A stretch of 64,000 nt of DNA from Thermoanaerobaculum sp. (lineage in GTDB: Bacteria; Acidobacteriota; Thermoanaerobaculia; Multivoradales; UBA5704), in the NCBI GenBank assembly GCA_021154885.1, contig JAJKHS010000144.1:1-64000 (forward strand), read 5' to 3'. The position numbers and the translations under genes are program-made. Position 1 is the stretch's first letter, and each line of letters starts with the position of its first letter. Shown here one piece after another: positions 1 through 9,667 of the stretch. The notes beneath the pieces are model-generated. The model saw only the letters and a program-made list of their open reading frames with translations. It was not told the origin of the DNA and made no database searches.

Positions 1-93
1 CCCGAACGGGGCATCCTTGCCCTTCTCGAAGCGGCGCCGCCCGTAGTAATGGCGGAACAGCTCGTACGTGCCGTCGAGGAAATGAACCATCAT
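1..93 (-). CDS. 5'-3' exonuclease / flap endonuclease-like protein, N-terminal fragment (runs off the left edge)
   Basis: Only the first 31 codons are inside the window. They begin MMVHFLDGTYELFRHYYG and continue with a basic RRRFEKGKD stretch. The early LDGTYELFRHYY segment resembles the first strand and helix of 5'-3' exonuclease (flap endonuclease) family proteins, where the early Asp is a metal ligand. Expected role is DNA repair or replication, cleaving 5' flaps, in the cytoplasm. The start is the first of two adjacent ATGs. It is divergent from the CPBP protease gene. The fragment is short, so the family call rests on N-terminal resemblance alone. Confidence 0.6.
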   Translation of the reverse strand, partial: MMVHFLDGTYELFRHYYGRRRFEKGKDAPFG

Positions 94-200
94 GGCGTCA
101 CCCGGTTCGTCGTGGCAGGCAGATCATGGGCTTCGAAGTCTACCTCAGGCCCTGGAAATATTCGGCCCCTCCCGGCGTAAAGAGTGAAGGGAGAGCCGCC

Positions 201-1061
201 ATGCACAAGTCACGATTCTTTCTCAAAGTTTTGCTCAAGCTCTGCGTTGCTGCCGCATGCCTGGTGGTGGCCATCGCCGCGTACCGGTTCCTCCTCCATC
301 CGTTGATCGAATCCGCCTTCTCGCTCGGCGAGCACGCCTCGTCGATCGTGCGCCGAGTGAACATCTTCGTCGTCGTGGTCCTTTCCTACTGGGCGTTCGT
401 CCGATATTACGAACGGCGAGCCGCGCACGAGCTCTCGCTCCAATGGCGGTGGATCGTGCTCGCCGCGGTGGCTGGCTCCCTGTCGATCGGCGTGACCATC
501 CTCACCCTGTATGCGACCGGCCATTACCAACTCGTGTCTTTCCGAGGCTTCGGTCAGGCGTTCGGAATTCTCGGAACGATCTGGATCGCGGCGGTGCTCG
601 AGGAAGTGGCATTCCGGGGGATCCTCTTTCGGATCCTCGAAGAGGGGATCGGCACCAGAGCAGCCTTGGTCGGGAGTGCCGTGATCTTTAGTGTCTCGCA
701 CCTGGCGAACCATGGAGTGCATTGGGTCACCGTGCTCTCGGTCACGCTGGCCGGCCTGATGTTGGCGGCCGTGTTCATTGTGTCGCGAAATATCTGGGTG
801 GTCGCGGCTTGTCACTGCTGCTGGAACGCGACGATCTTCATGATCGGCCTGCCCCTTTCCGGCGAAGACTGGCGCGCACAGGCACCGTTCGAGACCGTTT
901 CCCACGGCTCCGTCCTCTGGACCGGGGGAGCCTTCGGTCCGGAGGATTCGCTGGACAATATTTTCGTCAGCCTCGCGATCTGCGCTGTGCTCTGGCGGCT
1001 TGTGCGCCGCACCGGCAAGGCGTCAGCCGCCGGCGGTCCACTGCTTGACATCATGAAATAG
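201..1061 (+). CDS. CPBP family intramembrane metalloprotease
   Basis: This is an integral membrane protein of the CPBP (CAAX protease and bacteriocin-processing) family, expected to cleave within or near the inner membrane. The diagnostic motifs are all present: EExxxR (E134, E135 in EEVAFRG), a second motif with His in FSVSHLANHG, and a third in ACHCCWNA (HxxxN). Several hydrophobic spans surround them. I chose ATG 201 because AAGGGAGA lies just upstream; an in-frame ATG at 126 would add 25 residues without membrane character. The physiological substrate is unknown. It stands alone, followed by a flavin monooxygenase gene 71 bp downstream, and no bacteriocin gene sits beside it. Confidence 0.88.
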   Translation: MHKSRFFLKVLLKLCVAAACLVVAIAAYRFLLHPLIESAFSLGEHASSIVRRVNIFVVVVLSYWAFVRYYERRAAHELSLQWRWIVLAAVAGSLSIGVTILTLYATGHYQLVSFRGFGQAFGILGTIWIAAVLEEVAFRGILFRILEEGIGTRAALVGSAVIFSVSHLANHGVHWVTVLSVTLAGLMLAAVFIVSRNIWVVAACHCCWNATIFMIGLPLSGEDWRAQAPFETVSHGSVLWTGGAFGPEDSLDNIFVSLAICAVLWRLVRRTGKASAAGGPLLDIMK

Positions 1062-1132
1062 ATCGTGGATTCTGCGGGGAGTTTCCCGCCGGGCACTCTC
1101 GGCGGCTGACCAATGCGGGAGTAGCGAACAGC

Positions 1133-2719
1133 ATGGAAGCAAGTAAGTTGCGGGTGTGCGTCGTCGGTGCCGGGGTGTCCGGTCTCACCGCGCTCAAGGA
1201 GGTCCTGGAGGAGGGCCACAGCGCGGTTTGCTTCGAGCGCGAGAACGTTCCGGGAGGGGTGTTCACGACGGGCGTGGCCTACGACCCGATGCAGCTCACG
1301 GTCTCGCAGTACTTCATGGCCTATTCGTCCTTTCCTCCGCCGCTGGAGGAAGAGCGCCGCCATTGGCGGCGTCAGGAGTACGCCGGCTACCTCGGGCGCT
1401 TTCGCCAGCGATTCGGGCTCGACCCGCACATCCGTCTCAACTGCGCGGTCGAGACGGTGAGCCGCGAGGCGGACGGCTCGTTCGCCGTCGAAACCACGCA
1501 AGCGGGGAAGAGGGTCCGCGACCGCTTCGACGCCGTCGCGATCTGCCGCGGCGCGTTCCGTGCCGAAGCGCCGCGCATGCCGGATCTTCCCGGTGCCGAG
1601 ACGTTCAAGGGAGAGATCACGCACACCGCGGAGTACAAGGGCGCGGAGCCCTTCCGCGGCAAGCGGGTCGTGTGCCTCGGAATGGGCGAGACGTCTGCGG
1701 ACGTCACGAGCCAGATCTCCGAGGTGGCCTTGGCCTGCCATCTGGCGCTGCGGAGCTACCCGCTTCTCATCTCACGCTTTCCGTATGGCGGGAGCGCGAC
1801 GAACGATGGCTACACGACCCGGCTGCTGGGGTGGGCTCCGCGGCAGCAGATACAGGAGTATTACGGTCAGCGCGTCCAGGCAGACCTGGAGTCAGGCGAT
1901 GCCCAAAGGCAACTGATCAGCGAGTGGTTCATCAAGGCGGGCTTCACCGGGAAGTCCCTTCAGAAAAATGACGACTTCGTCGCGAACCTGCTGAACGGGA
2001 AGATCCGTCACGTCCCCCACGGCGTCGCCCGTCTCGAGGGGAATACGGTTCATTTCGCGAACGGCGAGCACGTCGAAGCGGACGTGGTCATGTGCTGCAC
2101 CGGCTACGAGGAGAGCTCGATTCCGGCGGAGTGGCTCGGCGGGCTCGAGGTCAAGGACGTGCGCGGGCTGTTCAAGCACGCGTTCCACCCGGACATCGGA
2201 CCTCGTCTGGCCCTGATCGGCTGGACCCGTCCGTTCAACGGTGGCGTGCCGGCCTGTTCCGAGATGATCTCGCGGTACTTCGCCCTGCTGTGCAGCGGCA
2301 AGCGCGAGCTCCCCGCCCGTCCGGACATGGAGCAGCGGATCGCGGAGGACCTCGCACACGAGGAGTTGGCCTTCGCGCAGAGCCGGCACATCCGTACGCT
2401 CGTCGACTTCAACACGTTCCTCGACGGCGTCGCCGAGCTCGTCGGCTGCGCGCCGAAGCTGACGGATTACCTGGACGATCCCCCGCTCCTCTACAAGCTG
2501 ATCTGCGGCAGCTCCATCGCGGCCACCTACCGCCTTCGAGGCCCCGGCGCCGATCGAGAGATGGCGCGCAAGGTGATCCTCCGGCTGCCGGTGGTCCGTG
2601 ACGCCGTCGACCTCGCGCTGGTCCCCCTCGCGCTCGCGGGCCGCGTCGAGGAATCGGCGATCCCGAAGATCCACGAGATCGTCGAGCAGCAGTTCGCATC
2701 GGACACGCAGCTCGCTTAA
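1133..2719 (+). CDS. Flavin-containing monooxygenase-like FAD/NADPH oxidoreductase
   Basis: A 528-residue two-dinucleotide-binding-domain flavoprotein. The N-terminus VVGAGVSGLTALKE is a GxGxxG FAD-binding fold ending in an acidic residue of CFERE, and a second Rossmann motif, CLGMGETSAD (about residue 180), would bind NADPH. The overall order (FAD site, NADPH site, CTGYEE segment near residue 320) is that of FMO/Baeyer-Villiger-type enzymes, which insert one oxygen from O2 into N, S or carbonyl substrates. The usual FMO fingerprint FxGxxxHxxxY/F is not clear here; the corresponding segment reads KGEITHTAEYKG. Substrate cannot be inferred. There is no signal peptide, so it is cytoplasmic. The upstream RBS is modest. 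Confidence 0.8.
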   Translation: MEASKLRVCVVGAGVSGLTALKEVLEEGHSAVCFERENVPGGVFTTGVAYDPMQLTVSQYFMAYSSFPPPLEEERRHWRRQEYAGYLGRFRQRFGLDPHIRLNCAVETVSREADGSFAVETTQAGKRVRDRFDAVAICRGAFRAEAPRMPDLPGAETFKGEITHTAEYKGAEPFRGKRVVCLGMGETSADVTSQISEVALACHLALRSYPLLISRFPYGGSATNDGYTTRLLGWAPRQQIQEYYGQRVQADLESGDAQRQLISEWFIKAGFTGKSLQKNDDFVANLLNGKIRHVPHGVARLEGNTVHFANGEHVEADVVMCCTGYEESSIPAEWLGGLEVKDVRGLFKHAFHPDIGPRLALIGWTRPFNGGVPACSEMISRYFALLCSGKRELPARPDMEQRIAEDLAHEELAFAQSRHIRTLVDFNTFLDGVAELVGCAPKLTDYLDDPPLLYKLICGSSIAATYRLRGPGADREMARKVILRLPVVRDAVDLALVPLALAGRVEESAIPKIHEIVEQQFASDTQLA

Positions 2720-2730
2720 TCTTAATCCCC

Positions 2731-3153
2731 TTACCGTGCTCTGGCCGCGAGGTCGATGCAGATGTGAATGGATCGTGGTACGCCAGGGAGTCTCGTAATG
2801 AAGCCACGGCGTTCGAGCATTTGCATCATCTGATTGACACTCGGTGCCGAGACCAGGAAGTGCCGCTGTATGTCCGACTCAGCAGGTGCTCTGCCAAAGT
2901 GGTCCATGTACTTGGCAATGAAAGCGAGGTATTCGAGCTGCCGTTTGGTGGGACGCTCCGGCGCGCCCAATGCCTCCGGCGTAACCGCATCCTCTACACG
3001 CGTGCGCAGTTGGGAGCTCGCTTCAACATGCAGAACGGTGCCGTCTGAGAATTGAAGGATCAGTTCGTACTCGCCCTTGACCACCGCTTGCGACACCTGC
3101 CGGTCCTTGAGGCGTCGTGTCAGCGATTCCGAGTCGAGATGCCGCGCTGGCAT
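2731..3153 (-). CDS. Small protein with C-terminal LexA-like winged-helix DNA-binding domain
   Basis: From ATG 3153 (preceded by GGAGAG) the product is 140 residues. The first ~60 residues (MPARHLDSESLTRRL..., then VVKGEYELILQFSDGTVLHVE) look like a small beta-rich domain of unknown role. Residues ~75-140 begin RPTKRQLEYLAFIAKY and continue with a helix-turn-helix (APSVNQMMQMLERRGFI) like the LexA N-terminal domain. No LexA autoprotease (Ser/Lys) region follows, so this is not LexA itself. It is likely a transcriptional regulator. It is convergent with the monooxygenase gene, with only 11 bp between the stops. Confidence 0.7.
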   Translation of the reverse strand: MPARHLDSESLTRRLKDRQVSQAVVKGEYELILQFSDGTVLHVEASSQLRTRVEDAVTPEALGAPERPTKRQLEYLAFIAKYMDHFGRAPAESDIQRHFLVSAPSVNQMMQMLERRGFITRLPGVPRSIHICIDLAARAR

Positions 3154-3825
3154 GATGATTTCTCTCCAAGAAGAGCTTGGAAAAGGAGCGCCCTCCTCAG
3201 GTAGGCGGAAGCCGCGGGTCGCCGCTTCTCCAACCGCTTCCAGCCGTAGGTGGCAGGGATTGATCGAAGACATCGGCCGCAAATTGGTCGAAGTCTTCTC
3301 CGAGAGTCCGGAATGAGCTGTTCACCGCTGTAAATGGGCTCGTCTTGCCTGCTCATCGGGCACACCTCCGGCCTTTCGAGTCTTGCCTCCCATGAATGGA
3401 TCACCGTTCCCATGACAGTTGACCCGTTGGCCGAAGACGCAACTGATGACGCGGCTGGCCGTCCACCCGGTAGCCCGGCTGGGCGAGCGGGATTTCCTGA
3501 CGCGATAGAACGCCCATTCGGCCTCCGTTTTGCACGCTGATCCGCCTTGAGCTCCGCGATCCCCTTCCCCTGCGAGCCAGTGAGCCGTGTGAGCATGGCC
3601 TTGTCGGAGCACCTCGGCCGCCGCCCGAAAGGCACCCACAAGCGGGCCTCTTCGTCGGTGACGACGGTCATCTCGTAGCGGCGCTCGAGACCGGTTCCCG
3701 CCAGCCGTTCAGCCGGTTGACCTCCCGGGCCACCTTGGACTGGAGGCCCCGCATGAAGCCGGCGCGCTTTCAGCCCTGCCGTGCACCCATAGAGGGTGGA
3801 AGCTTAACTCAAGAGGAGGTTTTCT
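3154..3825. other. Intergenic stretch, no supported gene
   Basis: About 670 bp between the LexA-like gene and the first secreted paralog. Short open frames exist on both strands, including a minus-strand one containing MTVVTDEEARLWVPFGRR. None has a convincing start, RBS and family signature together. It could be an eroded gene. The last ~40 bp carry the strong RBS (AGAGGAGG) of the next gene. Confidence 0.4.
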
Positions 3826-4629
3826 ATGCGAGTGCGTTCTTTAGGGATTATGTTGCTGATCTCCGGCTTTGCCACGTCCGCCTTCGCGGCGGACCGCGCC
3901 ATCCAGAACGGGATCGACGTCTGGTCGACGGCGGGCGACGGCTCCACCTTCGTTGATTTTGCCCAGACCCCGATCCCGGCCGGCTTCTTCTGCGCCGGCT
4001 CGGCGCCCTTCACCGCCAAGGTGGCGTTCCAGGGAGTGCCCCTGGTGACCGACAACCACAAGGTGCTGAGAGACACCGATACCATCGTCCAGCGCTTGGA
4101 TGACGCGGTGTTCAACAAGCGGGGTACGGCAGTGACCCGGACGCAGGTCCGCGCCCTGTCCCTCAGGAGCGTGACGCCGCTCGAGACCAGGTGCGGGAAG
4201 TTCGACGCCACCGTGAGGCTCGACGGCGTTCAGCCGATCACACAGATGGTCATCCATCGGGAGAACGAGAAGGGCGGGACTTTCTCCGGCCCTCTCTGGC
4301 TCAACGTGAAGGTGAGCTTCACGCCGGTGGGCCGGGCCAGCCGCGAGGCGCTCGAGATCCCGCTGGCAGTGCGGTTCCGGGACAACATCCAGTATCCCTG
4401 GCGGGCGAAGAGCATCGCGCCGGAGCTCACCGGCTTCGTGCGGGTGGACACGGACGGCGACGGCGTCGCCGACATCTATCTGCCCGGCACTTCGAACTTC
4501 TTCGCCGGGGTATTGAGCACGCAGGGCAAGCCAGGAACGCGGGGGGGCCTGGAAAAGAGCTACACGACCTGCCACCTCAGCAACGGCTGTCAGCATTGCA
4601 CCACCTGCGCTCTCTGCCAGGAACCCTGA
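3826..4629 (+). CDS. Secreted protein of unknown function, paralog A of a three-member local family
   Basis: 267 residues with a clear signal peptide ([21 protein letters not shown]) and an excellent RBS (AAGAGGAGG). The mature protein opens [12 protein letters not shown], then has the family signature [21 protein letters not shown], a PLETRCG segment, and [21 protein letters not shown], a Ca-binding-like DxDGDG loop. The C-terminus is Cys-rich ([16 protein letters not shown]). The same order of segments recurs in the proteins at 7779-8732 and 13846-14778. No enzyme motif is visible. Exported and probably disulfide-bonded; function unknown. It precedes the beta-propeller cytochrome gene on the same strand. 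Confidence 0.85.
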   Translation: MRVRSLGIMLLISGFATSAFAADRAIQNGIDVWSTAGDGSTFVDFAQTPIPAGFFCAGSAPFTAKVAFQGVPLVTDNHKVLRDTDTIVQRLDDAVFNKRGTAVTRTQVRALSLRSVTPLETRCGKFDATVRLDGVQPITQMVIHRENEKGGTFSGPLWLNVKVSFTPVGRASREALEIPLAVRFRDNIQYPWRAKSIAPELTGFVRVDTDGDGVADIYLPGTSNFFAGVLSTQGKPGTRGGLEKSYTTCHLSNGCQHCTTCALCQEP

Positions 4630-4652
4630 GCTTCAGCCCTCTTCTTTCCCTT

Positions 4653-4680
4653 CCCCGAGGCTGCCGTGCGGTCCTCGGGG
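4653..4680 (+). terminator. Possible hairpin terminator after paralog A
   Basis: Inverted repeat CCCCGAGG / CCTCGGGG with a 12-base loop, 24 bp past the stop of the upstream gene. No T-tract follows, so its activity is uncertain. Confidence 0.35.
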
Positions 4681-4849
4681 GGGCACTGCCCTTCTCCAGC
4701 TTCTTCGATCCTTTTCCTCCCCCGGTTTGTTGCCCTTGAGGCCGAGTCGTTCAGGTCCCCATCCAAGTGAGGGGAAATCGCCAGCGGGAGCGTTCCTCTT
4801 CTTGTCGTTGCCGGCAGCGAGCACAACCAGACATAAAGGAGGAATCGTC

Positions 4850-7728
4850 ATGCGTCCGCAGCACCTTTACCGCGGCTTGATGATGGCGCTCATGGTCCTT
4901 GCGGCATTCGCGCTCACTGCAGCGCTCTCTTCCGCCCCTGGCACGAGCCGATCCCGCAGTTCGCCGAAGGCCTCTTCCCCGTACACGCTCTTCGAGAGCG
5001 GACAGGTACGACCGCTCGCAATGTCTCCGGACAAGCGGCACCTGTTCGCCGTCAACACGCCTGACAACCGACTCGAGATCTTCAGCGTTCGAGACCATGG
5101 GCTCATCCATACCGCCTCTATCCCGGTGGGCCTCGAGCCGGTCGCCGTCGCGGCCCGGTCGGATCGCGAGGTCTGGGTGGTCAACCACCTCTCGGACAGC
5201 GTGAGCGTCGTCGAGCTCGATGATCTCGACGATCACGGCGATCACGGCGACGACCTGACAGGGCAGGTCGAGCGCACGCTCCTCGTGGGCGACGAGCCGC
5301 GCGACATCGTCTTCGCCGGACCGGGGCGGAAGCGGGCGTTCATCACGACGGCCCATCGGGGACAGAACATCCCGTTCGATCCCCAGCTCTCGACCCCGGG
5401 CGTGGGGCGCGCGGACGTATGGGTGTTCGACGCGGACGCGCTCGGCAGTGCCCTGGGCGGCACGCCGCTCTCCATCGTCACCCTCTTCACGGACACTCCG
5501 CGCGCTCTCGCGGTGACGCCCGACGGCTCCCGCGTCTACGCCGCCGGCTTCCACACGGGCAACCGGACCACCAGCATCCCCGAGACGTCGATTCCGGACG
5601 GCTTCGGTGCGGACGGCGTCGCGGGACCTGCCACCAACGCCGAAGGCCGCCCCGCGCCCGAGGTCGGGACCATCGTCAAGTGGAACGGCGCTCACTGGGT
5701 CGACTCGCTCGGCCGCTCCCGCGACCAGTACGTGAAGCTCTCGTTGCCCGACAAGGACGTGTTCGTGCTCGACGCCATGGCCAACCCGCCACGCCAGCTT
5801 GCCGGAGCGTCCGGCTTCTTCCAGGGCGTCGGCACCATCCTGTTCACGATGGCCGTCAATCCCGTGAATGGCAAGGTTTACGTCGCCAACACCGAGGCGA
5901 ACAATACCGACCGGTTCGAGGGCCCGGGGACCCTCGCCGGCCACAGCCTGCGCGGCCACCTGCACGAAAGCCGCATCACCGTGCTCTCACCCGGGGGCGG
6001 TACCCCCAAGGTCGCCCCGAGGCACCTCAACAAGCACATCGACTACGATCACTGCTGCGCGCCGATCCCGAACGACGAGAACGCCCGGTCCCTCGCCTTT
6101 CCCCAGGGGCTGGCGGTGACGGGCAATGGCGCGACCCTCTACGTCGCGGCCTTGGGGTCCGGCAAGGTGGGCGTCTTCTCCACGGCGCAGCTCGAGGCCG
6201 ACACGTTCGTGCCGAGCACGGCGAGCCAGATCCCAGTGAGCGGCGGCGGCCCCACGGGCCTCGTCCTCGACGAGGATCGAACGCAGCTCTACGTGATGAC
6301 GCGTTTCGACAACGGGATCTCGATCGTCGACACGAGGGCGCGGACGGAAACGGCGCACGTGAAGATGCACAACCCGGAGCCGCCGAGCATCGTGACCGGC
6401 CGCCGGTTCCTCTACGACGCGAAGCTCTCGTCGAGCCACGGCGACTCCGCCTGCGCGAGCTGCCACGTCTTCGGCGATTTCGACAGCCTGGCGTGGGATC
6501 TCGGCAATCCGGACGCGAAGGTGATCGACAACCCCGGCCCCTTCAACAGCACCCTCGTCGACGTGGTCACGGGGAAGCCCATGGAGCCCATCTTCCATCC
6601 GATGAAGGGCCCGATGGCGACGCAGAGCCTGCGCGGTATGGCCAACCACGGCCCGATGCACTGGCGCGGCGACCGCACCGGCGGCAACGACGCGCCGAGC
6701 GCCCAGCCGGACAGCGGCACCTTCGACGAGCACGCGGCGTTCGCGCAGTTCAATGGCGCGTTTCCCGACCTGCTCGGGCGCCACGCGGTCCTCTCGCAAG
6801 CGGAGATGGATGCGTTCACCGACTTCATTCTCCGGGTCACCTATCCGCCGAACCCCAACCGGCCGCTCAACAACGTGCTCACGGCGGACCAGGAGGCCGG
6901 GCGCAAGCTCTTCGACACCGCAACTGCGGCATCCCGTCGGCTCCGGAGTTCAACGGCGCCGTCCTCACGTGCACCAGTTGCCACAAGATCGACCCGAAGG
7001 CCAACCCCGGCACCGCGGCCCCCGGGCTCTTCGGCTCGAACAGCCGCTCGAGCTTCGACTTCAATCCACAGCTCTTCAAGGTCCCCCACCTGCGCAACCT
7101 TTATCAGAAGATCGGGAAGTTCGGGAGTCCCGAGAACCCCGGGTTCCTCGGCGGTGACAACGGTTTCAAGGGAGACCAGGTGCGCGGCTATGGGTTCCTC
7201 AACGATGGCAGCCTGGATACGGTGTTCCGCTTCGTCCATGGGATCAGCTTCTCGGAGCAATTCAACGGGCTCGGCAGCAACAGCATCCCGGATGGGCCGG
7301 AGGGGGAGCTCCAGCGGCGCCAGCTCGAGGCCTTCATCCTGGCATTCCCCACCAACCTGGCGCCCGTCGTGGGCCAGCAGGTCACGCTCGCGGCCGCGAG
7401 CTCCACGGCGGTGGGCTCCCGCATCAATCTCCTGCGCCAGCGCGCGGACGCGGGGGAGTGCGATCTCGTCGCCAAGACCAGGATCGACGACGACGAGGCC
7501 GGCTTCCTGTACGTGGGCTCGGGCTTGTTCCTGAGAGATCGGCGCGGACAGCCGCCCGTCACCGACGCGGCGCTACGGTCTCTGGCCAGGGAATTCCCAG
7601 TGACGTACACCTGCGTGCCGCCCGGCTCCGGCGAGCGCGTCGGCGTGGACCGCGATGGGGACGGCGCCTGGGATGGCGACGAGCGACGCGCTCATACCGA
7701 TCCGGCGGATCCGGACAGCAGGCCTTGA
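4850..7728 (+). pseudogene. YVTN-type beta-propeller / di-heme cytochrome c protein, interrupted by a one-base frameshift
   Basis: Begins at ATG 4850 after AAAGGAGG, with a signal peptide ([21 protein letters not shown]). Residues ~45-530 form a seven-bladed-type propeller with '[14 protein letters not shown]'-like strands. Next comes a cytochrome c/peroxidase-like part with heme motif CASCH at residue 535 and a second, CTSCH, at 6970-6984. The reading frame changes near 6921-6924. Reading GCAAACTGC instead of GCAACTGC would restore an uninterrupted protein of about 959 residues through AGRKLFDTA into [11 protein letters not shown]. After the shift the protein runs normally to 7728, ending with a DRDGDGAWDGDE Ca-binding-like tail. 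It would be a periplasmic redox protein. The shift may be real decay or a sequencing error. Confidence 0.8.
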
Positions 7729-7745
7729 TCTGAGCAGGGAAGACA

Positions 7746-7769
7746 GGCGGCGGTCCGGAGACCGCCGCC
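7746..7769. terminator. Bidirectional hairpin between convergent genes
   Basis: Perfect inverted repeat GGCGGCGGTC / GACCGCCGCC with a 4-base loop. It lies between the convergent stops at 7728 (plus) and 7779 (minus). A near-identical hairpin follows paralog C. Confidence 0.6.
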
Positions 7770-7778
7770 GGGAGGGGA

Positions 7779-8732
7779 TCAGTCCATGGGGCCCACCGGT
7801 TGGTCCTGGTAGGCGCAGGCGATGAAGCGCCCGTCCGGGCTCGTGGCCCCGGCGGGGGCGCAGGTCCAGATGCAGTGGAGGTGGTCGCATCCGGCGGACG
7901 ACTGGTTCCACTGCGAGGTCGTTGGATCAGCGCAGTGGCAGGATTGATAGGGGCACTGGCCCGCCGGGCACGGTGAGGCGACCGAGGACGCCAGGCTGGG
8001 GAGCGGGGGAGGCGACTTCAGCACGGCCGGGGAGACGCCCGCCAGGAAGTTCGAGGAGGCGGGCAGCACCAGGTCGGGCTGCCCGTCGCCATTGGTGTCG
8101 ACCCGGACGCCCTGCTGGTAGCGCGGCAGGTTGACGTACGCCCAGACCGAGTGGGTGCCGGGCCCAAGATCGATGCGGCGGGTCACCTCGCGCCGGCCGC
8201 TCTTATCGCCGTTGGCCGGCGTGAAGACGGCTTTGACGTTGAGCTCCAGCGGCGCCGAGTAGGTGCCGCCGAAGGCGTCGGTCTGGAAGATCCGCATCGT
8301 CGTGATCGGCTGTTTGCCGGTCAAGCTGACCGCGACGTCATATTGCCCGCAGCTCGTCTCGATCGGCTTCGTGCTCACCAGCGAGAGGGCCATGAGCTGG
8401 ATGCGGGTGACCGCCTCCCCCTTGGCGTCGAACTTCGCGTTGTCGAGGCGGCGCACGATCGTGTCGATGGCTCCGAGGCTGCCGGCGGGCTCGACCGTCA
8501 GGGGTGCGCCCTTGAACTTCACGGTGCCGGTGAACGGCTGCGAGCCCTCGCAGAAGAAGCCCGCCGGAATGGGGTCGGTCGCGAAGCTCGTCTGCGCGAA
8601 GCCGGCGACGGTCATCCACAGATCGACACCGTTGTGGATGGTCTCCCCGGCGAAGAGGGGTGAGCCGCCGATCAAAGCAAAGATCAGGGCGGCTCCTGCG
8701 GCTGAACGGATCAAGGCCTTGGACACTGTCAT
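7779..8732 (-). CDS. Secreted protein of unknown function, paralog B of the local family
   Basis: 317 residues, start supported by AAAGGAGCGG, with a signal peptide (MTVSKALIRSAAGAALIFALI). It shares long segments with paralog C: GVDLWMTVAGFAQTSFA, IPAGFFCEGSQPFTG, KPIETSCGQYDVAVSL, SGRREVTRRIDLGPG and DTNGDGQPDLVLP. The C-terminal third carries CPAGQCPYQSCHC and CDHLHCIWTC, a dense cysteine/histidine pattern that suggests disulfides or metal binding. It ends in a short FIACAYQDQPVGP extension absent from C. Convergent with the propeller-cytochrome gene. Function unknown; extracytoplasmic. Confidence 0.85.
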   Translation of the reverse strand: MTVSKALIRSAAGAALIFALIGGSPLFAGETIHNGVDLWMTVAGFAQTSFATDPIPAGFFCEGSQPFTGTVKFKGAPLTVEPAGSLGAIDTIVRRLDNAKFDAKGEAVTRIQLMALSLVSTKPIETSCGQYDVAVSLTGKQPITTMRIFQTDAFGGTYSAPLELNVKAVFTPANGDKSGRREVTRRIDLGPGTHSVWAYVNLPRYQQGVRVDTNGDGQPDLVLPASSNFLAGVSPAVLKSPPPLPSLASSVASPCPAGQCPYQSCHCADPTTSQWNQSSAGCDHLHCIWTCAPAGATSPDGRFIACAYQDQPVGPMD

Positions 8733-8987
8733 CGTCCGCTCCTTTCAGGATTGTGGATGGCGGCACCTCCGGATCAGGCGAAGGCGCGATCCACATCTCT
8801 AAAGAAACTGGTGCGTCAGGAGGGTCCGAGGGGGACGAGCGGCTCCGCCGCCCAAAGTGTCCTGTGTTTCCTCGGAACGGATGCGCAGCACGATCCGGCC
8901 GCACAAAGTCGGACAGGTGTAGCTCGGGTTTGTTGGTGTTGCCGCGCCAGCCTGCTCGACGGCGGCGACACCGTCTTCGGCCAGAAT

Positions 8988-9566
8988 CTACGAACCCATC
9001 TTGAGCGCGCGCTTTCGCGTCTGCAGCGAGGCCTTTCCCCCCGCGACGGCGGTGGCGCGGAGATTGCCGTGGATCTGGGCCAGGGTTCGCTCGAGCGACT
9101 CGGCCACGTTGGCCTCGCTCTGGAAGGCCTCGGATTGCCGGAGGACGTCTTCCTCCAGCTTGCTGATCTCCACGAAGAGCCTGGCGCGAAGCTGGTCCGC
9201 CGGCACTCCGAAGGGCGGCGTCGTGACGAGCTGCGACACGATGTCGAGGACGGTGGGAACGGGCTCCCCCAGCGCCGGCTCCTTGGCGGCGGTGCGCCGC
9301 GCTTCCTCCACCTCCTGGCGAGCGCGAGTCAACGACTGAGTCATGGCGATCGGCGACAGGGAGTCCGCCGCCTCCGTCAGGTCGCCGAGGACCTCGATCT
9401 TCCGCCCCAGCTCCAGCGTGCGGGTTCTCACATCGGCCAGGTAGCCGTTGACGCTGCTGCGCGTCTGGGCGATCAGCCGCGGGGTGTCGCTGGGCTCTTG
9501 TGCGGCGGCCGCGTGGGAGCCGAGAGCAAGGAGGAGAGCTGGGACGATTCGCACGATCCTGGGCAT
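8988..9566 (-). CDS. Secreted helical protein of unknown function
   Basis: 192 residues with a signal peptide (MPRIVRIVPALLLALGSHAAAAQ). The mature part is almost entirely charged and helical (SLTRARQEVEEARRTAAKE, FVEISKLEEDVLRQSEAFQ), which suggests coiled coils. There are no cysteines and no recognised domain. The start has GGAG nine bases upstream. It lies 101 bp downstream of the acetamidase gene on the same strand and could be the last member of that operon, but the gap makes this uncertain. Confidence 0.75.
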   Translation of the reverse strand: MPRIVRIVPALLLALGSHAAAAQEPSDTPRLIAQTRSSVNGYLADVRTRTLELGRKIEVLGDLTEAADSLSPIAMTQSLTRARQEVEEARRTAAKEPALGEPVPTVLDIVSQLVTTPPFGVPADQLRARLFVEISKLEEDVLRQSEAFQSEANVAESLERTLAQIHGNLRATAVAGGKASLQTRKRALKMGS

Positions 9567-9667
9567 CCGTGATCTCCGCGACCGCGACCTCCGGTCTGGT
9601 GTCTAAATCTAAAAGAATGGCCTTCGGAATGTATACGAATCAGACGGCGCTTCCGTCCCGCCACCCC

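Noticed and set aside
3322..3671. Minus-strand frames upstream of the LexA-like gene
   Set aside because: Some segments look protein-like (TVVTDEEARLWVPF), but there is no consistent start, RBS or family.
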